Positions 57,954-64,000 of a stretch of 64,000 bases of DNA are shown piece by piece (position 1 is the first letter of the stretch; each line of letters begins with the position of its first letter). The notes under the pieces are model-generated. The model was not told where the DNA came from, ran no database searches, and saw only the letters and a program-made list of their open reading frames with translations. A program made the translations under genes and the position numbers. This DNA is from Auricularia sp. M13 (Eukaryota; Basidiomycota; Agaricomycetes; Auriculariales; Auriculariaceae): assembly GCA_037042915.1 (NCBI GenBank), contig CM073204.1:1054001-1118000 (forward strand), given 5' to 3'.

Positions 57954-58899
57954 CATCCGTGCCTCTCAGCCACGGTCAAACGCAAGGATTCCGCGGCTGT
58001 GACCAGAGCATGGTGCACGCAAACCAAGAATGAAGCACTGGATTGTCACCGACACCAGCGTCGGGTCTCATCTTCCAGCAAGTGCAGTCTCTTGACCCCG
58101 CAGAGCCGCCGGAAATGCGGCGAGCGATGATATCGAGTACCATTGCAATCTCACCAGTGGTGAGATTGCAATGGTACTACAGCAACAGATAGGAGACAAG
58201 GGGCAAGCGCACCTTAGCGGGAAACCCGTCCACGGCACGAGTATCTGTGAGGCGCGCATAGATATTGGGAAGCGCGATCAAGGTATCTGAGGCCCGAAGG
58301 GAAGTGAGGCGCGCAGTCGGGCCATGGTCTCAGTATTACAGATTTGAATAGAACAGAAAACCACCTATCGCCCAGCAAAGCGTTTCGAAGTAGCCCATCC
58401 TGCGCGCGCGTCGACAAGATCGCATCGCCCCGCCGGAAGCACAGACAACAAATCTGGGTATGTGCTCGCCCTCGGGTCGAGCGTGAGCGAGAGCGACGAG
58501 GCCGCGCCGAGTCGCCTGCAGTTCGCACGGGGCATCCACCGCTGACGACCAGAGCCGGCCTTCGCATAAGCAACGGGCAGACGCTTTGAAAGAGACATCA
58601 GAGCAAATGCGTCGACGGCGCAGCACCAGCACAAGACAGACCCTCGTAGAAAGCTTCAGTTCATAACCACCCGACCGAGCGCAGCGAATAATGATACACG
58701 GGAATAACGGACATAGAGAGCAAGCGGGGCGAAAGCAAGGCAAGACAGACGGCCCAGTCGAGTCACAACGGCCGCTCGGGGCGACTCAGCTGAGTCCCCA
58801 GGGACGCGCGGGGCGGCACAGTCGAGTCTATAGACGAGCAAGGCGGCTCAATCGAATCTCTAGGACGGACCACACGAGTCCCCTGAGGCACAGCGCAGC
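57954..58899. other. Intergenic between the copia element and L4
   Basis: No gene recognised; short ORFs only. Contains a 43-bp near-perfect palindrome (listed separately). Confidence 0.4.
58136..58178. repeat. 43-bp palindrome, 21-bp arms, 1-bp centre
   Basis: Left arm 58136-58156, centre base G at 58157, right arm 58158-58178. The arms are perfect reverse complements (AGTACCATTGC..CACCA / TGGTG..GCAATGGTACT). No target duplication is obvious. Confidence 0.9.
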
Positions 58900-60633
58900 C
58901 TACGGCCGCGGCAACACCATCCCGCGTATAGGCGACGGCTGCTTCGTCGTCGGCATCTTCTGCGCATCCGTCATCGCGAGCTGCGGCCGCGACTTCCTCC
59001 TGCGCGCCGACAGCGAAAGCGGCAGCAGCTCGTGCTCGGCGTCGCTCTCCGACGGCCCCGCGTCGCGGTCAAGCGACAACCGTAACCGGGGCAGCGTCAA
59101 CGAGAAGGATGCGGCGATGTCCGCCAAGTCTGTGGACGCGCGCGCGTGCCTCGGCGCGGGCGTGGGGAGCTCGACGGACGCGCGAGATAGGGGAGCGGTC
59201 TCGGCGGGCGTGGTGGTGTGCGCGCGCGAGTATCGAACCTGGCTCTTCGGCGGAGATGGGAGAGGCAGACCGTCACCGGTGGGAATAACAAGCGTAGTGC
59301 GCAGATGTATCGAGTCATTCGCCCAGAGCCCGTTGGCTCTGCGAAGCGCGGCGACGGTGACGCCGTACTTGAGCGCGACGCCGGCGAGCGAGTCGGTGCG
59401 CGACACCGTGTGCGTCACGCGTACTGGTGAGGGTGGCCGCGACACGGCGGGCGACGGCGGTTGAGATAGAGGATGGATGTCGTGCGTGACGTCGATCGTC
59501 TGCGAGCGTGTGTGGCCGTGGCCACCGCCGCGCCGGCGGCGTAGTTGGCTGCTAGGCGCCGGAGGCGGCGTCGCGAAGATGCTGGTGCCGTTGGAGAGTG
59601 ACGGCCGTCGCGCAGACGTGGACGTTGAGGTGGAGGCAGAGCGCTGTAGACTTGTTGCTGAGGCCCAGGCGTCCGTGGTGGCGGGCGGGATGATGCTCGT
59701 GCTTTCAGACGGACGGCGAGAGGTCTTGTACATGCTTGTGGTCGATGTCCATCCGTCGGCGAGGTCGACGACGGGCGGCCCGTTGCTGTTACGCCGGCGC
59801 GCGGACGCGGAGGTTGACGTCGACGCTGAGCGCTGCAGGCTGGAAGCCGACGCCCAGGCATCGGCAGTGGCGGCAAGCGCGGGTGACGGGGAGGTGATGC
59901 TGGCGCTGCCTTGCGAAGGGCGGCGCGAGGACTTGTACATGCTGGTCGTCGACGTCCAGCCGTCTGCGAGCTCGACAACGGCGCCGGGCGGCCGGCGGCC
60001 AGACGACGAGCGGCGCAACGAACTCCGTGCGTCGCCGTTAGCGGCCATAGCTCCGTTGGACGCCCAGCGAGCGTCAGTGCTGGTGCGCGCAGGGGAAGAG
60101 GGGGCGGACGTGGACGCCGCCGAGTCCGCCGCCGATGGGCGACGCGAGGCGTATGAATTGGATGCTGTAGATACATCGCCGGCCGGCGCAGACGCCGTGT
60201 GCTCGGCGTTAGGGCGTGCATCGCCGTTGGCGACGTCGGTGCTGGGCCCGCGAGCGGTGCCGGACTGGTCCACGTCGTCGTTGCCGAGTTCAGCGTCCGC
60301 CGCGTGTCCGTTACGCGCACCGGTTGCGCCATGTTCCGTACTGCCGTCGACAGCGCCGGCAGCGACGAGCTCAGTACCTGGCTGCTCGTTGCACGTGGCG
60401 CTGTCAGTACCGCGCTGAGCTGAGCAGCTAGGGACGCACAGAGTTCGTATTGGAAGATATTTGCTGGTCATCCCAGGGGTTGTCATCATCGAGCAGGCCG
60501 GGGGACATGGCCCATCGGTCGTCGAGGCCGAATGCCCGGGTGGGTTGCGCAGAGGGGGAAAGGGCGTGAGCGGGAGAAGTGCGGAGTTCAGATTTGCCTC
60601 CGCTGCTTGTCCTCCTAGGCCTGCCACGGCCAC
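58900..60633 (-). CDS. LYSMD-type intracellular LysM protein, L4
   Basis: Largely one open frame (577 codons). The C-terminal third has a eukaryotic LYSMD-type LysM domain: VTHTVSRTDSLAGVALKYG, VTVAALRRANGLWANDSIH, LRTTLVIP. No signal peptide is seen, so this is an intracellular LysM protein rather than a secreted chitin-binding effector. Upstream is a disordered Ser/Thr-rich region with a direct repeat of about 60 residues (LADGWTSTTSMYKSSRRPS / LADGWTSTTSMYKTSRRPS). The true start lies further upstream: the other copies conserve FGLDDRWAMSPGLLDDDNP in a different frame (about 60480-60560), implying an intron near 60420-60450. It is the only intact LysM copy of five. Confidence 0.8.
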   Translation of the reverse strand: MAVAGLGGQAAEANLNSALLPLTPFPPLRNPPGHSASTTDGPCPPACSMMTTPGMTSKYLPIRTLCVPSCSAQRGTDSATCNEQPGTELVAAGAVDGSTEHGATGARNGHAADAELGNDDVDQSGTARGPSTDVANGDARPNAEHTASAPAGDVSTASNSYASRRPSAADSAASTSAPSSPARTSTDARWASNGAMAANGDARSSLRRSSSGRRPPGAVVELADGWTSTTSMYKSSRRPSQGSASITSPSPALAATADAWASASSLQRSASTSTSASARRRNSNGPPVVDLADGWTSTTSMYKTSRRPSESTSIIPPATTDAWASATSLQRSASTSTSTSARRPSLSNGTSIFATPPPAPSSQLRRRRGGGHGHTRSQTIDVTHDIHPLSQPPSPAVSRPPSPVRVTHTVSRTDSLAGVALKYGVTVAALRRANGLWANDSIHLRTTLVIPTGDGLPLPSPPKSQVRYSRAHTTTPAETAPLSRASVELPTPAPRHARASTDLADIAASFSLTLPRLRLSLDRDAGPSESDAEHELLPLSLSARRRKSRPQLAMTDAQKMPTTKQPSPIRGMVLPRP

Positions 60634-60673
60634 GACAACGGAGCCCGGTTCTTATTGCTCGACATCTCCCCAA

Positions 60674-61050
60674 TTTTCTTTAACGTCCATCGGCGCTTTC
60701 CTGCGAATGTTTTGGTACTCTGACTTGCCTGCGATAGGAGCGCTAGAGTGACAGCGTCCCTCTAGTCCACAGGCTAGCGCATGCTCTCCAGCGCTGCTAT
60801 ACCACTGGAGTTGCTCTATCGTTGTCTGTTTCCTCCGCAAAGCCCAAAATTTTGCACTCGTACTTGTTGCTCAGCCTGAGCTGCCAGTGTTGGCTGGTTT
60901 CTGCAGTCGTTCGTCCCTCCCCGCGCGCCCGGTGGGTTAGGCACTCGGCCAGGGAAACACATCCAAGGATTCTTGCTATGGCAACATGCAGTGCGATGAC
61001 AGTAAGTTAAGAGTGGACAAAAAAAAAGTAAAAGTGAAGAGACCCATCGC
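60674..61050. other. Intergenic upstream of L4
   Basis: No gene recognised; ends at the target duplication of the next MITE. Confidence 0.4.
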
Positions 61051-61511
61051 AGGCCCCCGGAAAGCTCCATCAGAGGTCCGGTCCAGAGTCCGCCATTCTG
61101 GGTCATTTCAGGCGATTCTGGCGGAAGTTTAGACCTATGATCTAATTTTTTTCTCGGCGTTTCGCGCGGCCAGCGTTGCACCACGACTAACGTGTGGGGC
61201 AGTGCATATGCGAAGATAAAATGAAAATGCTTCTCCCACCACAGAATTTGGCAGAATTGGCGACTGCCCGGGTAGTACAAATGTCCCCCGAGGTGCCACA
61301 AGCGTGTTCAAGGACCACGGTGGGCCCGGATATGAGGCCGGCACCGGTGTGATCTGCTCCCAACCATGCCCGACTTTGGCGGAATTTTAGACCTGACCTC
61401 GGCCACCAAGCACCCCATTTTGGGGGAAGTTTAGACCTGAGGTTCAGGCTCTCGAGCGGCCATTTTGGCGGACGTTTAGATCGGAGCTCTCATGGACCTT
61501 TCCGGGGGCCT
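61051..61511. mobile_element. 461-bp MITE with long terminal inverted repeats
   Basis: Starts AGGCCCCCGGAAAGCTCCAT and ends with the reverse complement of AGGCCCCCGGAAAGGTCCAT. The imperfect match runs on to about 48 bp (AGAG.TCCG.TC, GTCCGCCA). CCCATCGC is duplicated at 61043-61050 and 61512-61519 (the right copy is followed by A, so 8 or 9 bp). Inside, GGCGGAAGTTTAGACCT-like motifs occur near 61112, 61373, 61413 and 61463. No coding capacity. An 8-bp duplication suggests hAT, 9 bp would suggest Mutator-like; undecided. Confidence 0.8.
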
Positions 61512-61576
61512 CCCATCGCATGGCCGGCTTTACCAGCGTAACAACAACTTTTCCTTCCCCTCTCTCGCAGCCAACA

Positions 61577-63602
61577 TCAGCGCAGCTTCAAGAACCGTTG
61601 CAAGCTGTTGAAACGCTGTGAGGTGTGCGGCTCCTTCCAGCCGAACCGGACGCGCGGGCCCTCGAAGTAGATGTTCGGCTGGAACCAGAGCGGATTCCAT
61701 ATGTCGCCGTCCGCGACGGGCGCCTTTTGCAGCACGCCGCGGATGGTGCGCAGACTGGGCTGCTGGTGCTCGACGTGCAGCTCGAGCAGCGGCACGATCT
61801 CGCGCTGCAGATACTTGCTGAAATCATTGCGGCCAGACAGACCAAAGACAGACAGACGGTCAGAAAAGATATCGATCGCATCAGGCCGAGATGGCGATTG
61901 AATATAGAAGACGCACGGCTGTGGACACATGCTGAGGAGATTGAAGATCTCATCGCAGAGGGCGACATGCCCGGACGCGGCGGCAGCGTCGATGGTCACG
62001 GTGGATGCCATGGCGCGGATGATGTCGACAAGGGGTCTTCACATTTTGCTTCCGGGATATCACGTTGGTTAGTTAGTCCAGCCGGTGGCTTACCAAAAAA
62101 ATACTTGAGCTGAAAATCAGCGAAATTAAGACACTTAGAAGTGCAGGCAGGAGTTTGAGATACTCCTGTGAGCAGAAACTCACTCAGGGGCCCAGCCAAG
62201 CACCTGAACATTATAGTTTACTGACCTCAGCCTCGGGACTGAGTCCTTCAGGTCCGGATCTGTCGGGATATAGATCCGGATATGCCAAATCAGGAAATCC
62301 GGAAGCAAATCAGTTAGTTAGTCCTGGCTCAGAGGGCTTACAAGAAAAAACGACGTAATATCCATAATTTTAAACGTGGTGACCCCTTGGATGTCGAGTC
62401 TGATGACCGCGCGCTGCAACGGAAGCCACTGCCGCGATTGCGAAGAGAGACGGTCCGCTGCCAGTGGGTACCGATCGCCGCACCGCGCGCCGGGTTCGCA
62501 ATTGCACGCAGCGCCGGCATCGTGCCTGCGCTCGACCAGGGCCTTGATGATGTCCACGCTCTCGCTCCGCCGCGGTCCGCCCATCCCGATGAGAACCTGC
62601 CATTGGTCGAACGCCCGCTCTTTGAAGAAGCAGCACTGGACCCGTTGCGAGTGCATCGCAACAAACTCCCCAAGGGCGCTGTACAGCGCGATCCTGCCAG
62701 TGAGATGCGCGATCAGCTTGAACATTCATTCGCCAGGCAGACGCAGCCCTGTAGTGATCCCCAACGCTGACCTTTGTGTCGCGACGTGTTGGGATTTTAC
62801 TGGGTCCAGCACGAAGTCCTCGGGGTAATCGTCATCATATGGGATGTAGGAGCCGGCGAAGAGCGATTGTTGCAATGTTCGGTATTTCTATAGACAAATA
62901 TCAGATAGCTATGAGCCGGGTTCTGACAGATGATCACGTACTTGGAGGGACGTGCGAACGAATGGATGATAGTATTCCCGCGTCGTTTCATCATAGAACT
63001 GAAACGAGGGTATGCCGACGTCGAAGCGCAGTTGGATGTCCTGCACAACACTGTAAATCCTACCCAACGTAGTTCCCTGATGGCTGACGACCTCCAGGAC
63101 GGCAGCCTGATCGTTTCTGGCAGTCAGGTCAGGTCAGCAATTGTCCAGCTGTCCGCGCGGGAACGCACGACTGCGAGAGCGCCAGGTACGTCTGGATGAC
63201 ATTGATCTGCTCCAAAAGCCGCGCGCGCAGCCCGTCGACGTCCTTCTTCCCGCCGAGGATACTCCACGCCGCCATAGCCCAGTACTGCCGCCACGCCCCA
63301 GCGCCGACCTTGCGCGTCATCCGGGTCTTGAACGCGGCTATCTTGTCGAGCATAAGAGAAAGGACCCGGTGGCACACGCCGATTGCGTGTTCTATCCCAT
63401 TCTCAACGGCAGGCTGCAGCGTTCCGCGCTGCTCCAACGAAGACTTGATATTTTGCAGCGCCTGTGTGAACGAGTCGATGTCGATCACGAGCTCCCGTAT
63501 CTCGGCCGACGCGCCAGTCGCCTCGCTTAAAGCGGCGCGCAGCTGCCATGCAAGCTGCAGCACGGCGATAAAGTCACCGACAGCGTTGAAGGTGATGAGC
63601 AT
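61577..63602 (-). pseudogene. Family N copy N4, interrupted by a MITE
   Basis: Starts MLITFNAVGDFIAVLQLAW at 63602, then EIRELVIDIDSFTQALQN, YWAMAAWSILGGKKDVDGL and QINVIQTYLALSQS. A second exon has QDIQLRFDVGIPSFQFYDE and EYYHPFVRTSL. Later exons have CCFFKERAFDQWQVLIGMG, VERRHDAGAACNCEPGARC and LQRAVIRLDI. Exactly there the 361-bp MITE (62029-62389) splits the exon; coding resumes IIRAMASTVTIDAAAAS, LCDEIFNLLSMCPQPC, HVEHQQPSLRTIRGVLQK and ends at 61577. The exon borders around 62720-62780 are also unclear. Unless the insert is spliced out, this copy is disrupted. Confidence 0.7.
62029..62389. mobile_element. 361-bp hAT-like MITE inside an N4 coding exon
   Basis: Starts CAAGGGGTCTTCAC and ends GTGGTGACCCCTTG, i.e. 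inverted repeats CAAGGGGTC with CAC after them. The 8-bp target GATGTCGA is duplicated exactly at 62021-62028 and 62390-62397. CAAGGGG termini with an 8-bp duplication are typical of the hAT superfamily. Subterminal GTTAGTTAGTCC occurs at 62068-62079 and 62313-62324. No coding capacity. The empty site is clear from the reading frame on both sides and from N1. Confidence 0.9.
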
Positions 63603-63799
63603 CGAGCACCAGGGGCGGGAGCTCAACTCACACAGGAGTATTAATACTATCACCGGCGATGGGCCATTTTTGATTTTAACCGTGACCGCGCCTCCGATGC
63701 TGTGTTTCCGTAGGCGCCGCGGTAATTGTGAGGCCCTAGCGGATTTTGTGACCGCGACCCCTCCTCAACGCTCCGGGGTTCTTGAATTTGGCAGCAGTC
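63603..63799. other. Intergenic upstream of N4
   Basis: Holds the N4 5' flank; no gene recognised. Confidence 0.4.
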
Positions 63800-63999
63800 A
63801 TCCAGTGAAGACCGCCGTTGGCGACATAGTCCACATCGTCCACGACGGCTTTAGCCTCCGCCGCGCGCTCATTACGCGCGCCAAGGTCGCCATGAGTTCA
63901 AATTCCGTCGACGGCGTGGGCGGCGGCGAGTCCAGTATCTGCCTGCCCGCTGCACCAGCGGCGAGCTGGGCTGCCAGGGACGCACAGAGTTTATATTGA
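63800..63999 (-). pseudogene. LysM-gene fragment L5, runs off the window
   Basis: On the minus strand the sequence CTCTGTGCGTCCCTGGCAG, then GCCCAGCTCGCCG, aligns with L4 at about 60390-60440 (CTCTGTGCGTCCCTAGCTG), and GTCGCCAACGG with L4 near 60225. One frame reads LCASLAAQLAAGAAGRQI. The match stops near 63800, so only part of the gene's 5' half is present here; the rest, if any, is beyond 63999. Confidence 0.55.
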
Positions 64000-64000
64000 A

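Noticed and set aside
59477-60418. 313-codon open frame on + opposite L4
   Set aside because: Antisense shadow of the serine-rich GC-rich LysM gene; no motif, while the opposite strand has a clear LysM domain.
1-64000. tRNA, rRNA or CRISPR features
   Set aside because: None seen by eye; a covariance-model search would be needed to exclude a tRNA formally, and CRISPR is not expected in a fungus.

Overview
The window looks like a repeat-rich, subtelomere-like or accessory stretch of a basidiomycete (Agaricomycete) nuclear genome. The evidence is moderate GC, genes broken by many introns of 45-80 bp, DUF6533 membrane proteins, an F-box protein, proteins starting MPITFSSFGDI, an intracellular LYSMD-type LysM protein, a Helitron and a Ty1/copia element. 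No tRNA, rRNA or CRISPR array was seen. All names rest on reading the sequence and on recalled family motifs; no database search was possible.

Layout. 0.3-1.8 kb is a decayed tandem repeat. 2.0-3.4 kb (minus) is a complete eight-exon short-chain dehydrogenase. 4.7-13.2 kb holds four DUF6533 genes (two direct, one inverted, one broken). 13.6-15.1 kb is the first of four 'family N' genes (SFGDI-type N-terminus). 15.8-17.4 kb is an F-box gene, and 17.9-19.1 kb a LysM relic.

19.3-44.6 kb is the most unusual part. It contains thirteen co-oriented (+) genes from two families I do not recognise. Family B (seven members, B1-B7) has two beta-rich domains and a divergent, intrinsically disordered tail. 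Family H (six members, H1-H6) is small and helical, with one conserved intron. The two are interleaved, and nearly all have a TATA box 35-75 bp before the ATG and TGTCTCA/TGAGACA motifs further upstream. The family B tails are striking: B2 carries RNA polymerase II CTD-like YSPTSPR heptads, B4 carries two SUMO-interaction-like motifs, and B6 has a chain of small symmetric phase-2 exons encoding S/T-P-S-P repeats. A decayed Helitron (30.9-35.3 kb) and an RPA1-like N-terminal fragment sit inside the array.

44.7-64 kb is built from repeated LysM + family N units (L2/N2, L3/N3, L4/N4, L5), the first two forming a tandem segmental duplication. A whole-looking copia element with identical LTRs (53.25-57.95 kb) and two MITEs with target-site duplications (61.05-61.51 and 62.03-62.39 kb) have inserted here; the second MITE lies inside a coding exon of N4.

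Working hypothesis: the B and H genes form a co-regulated, fast-diverging set of nuclear proteins. The nuclear location rests only on tail motifs (CTD-like, SIM-like, basic clusters).
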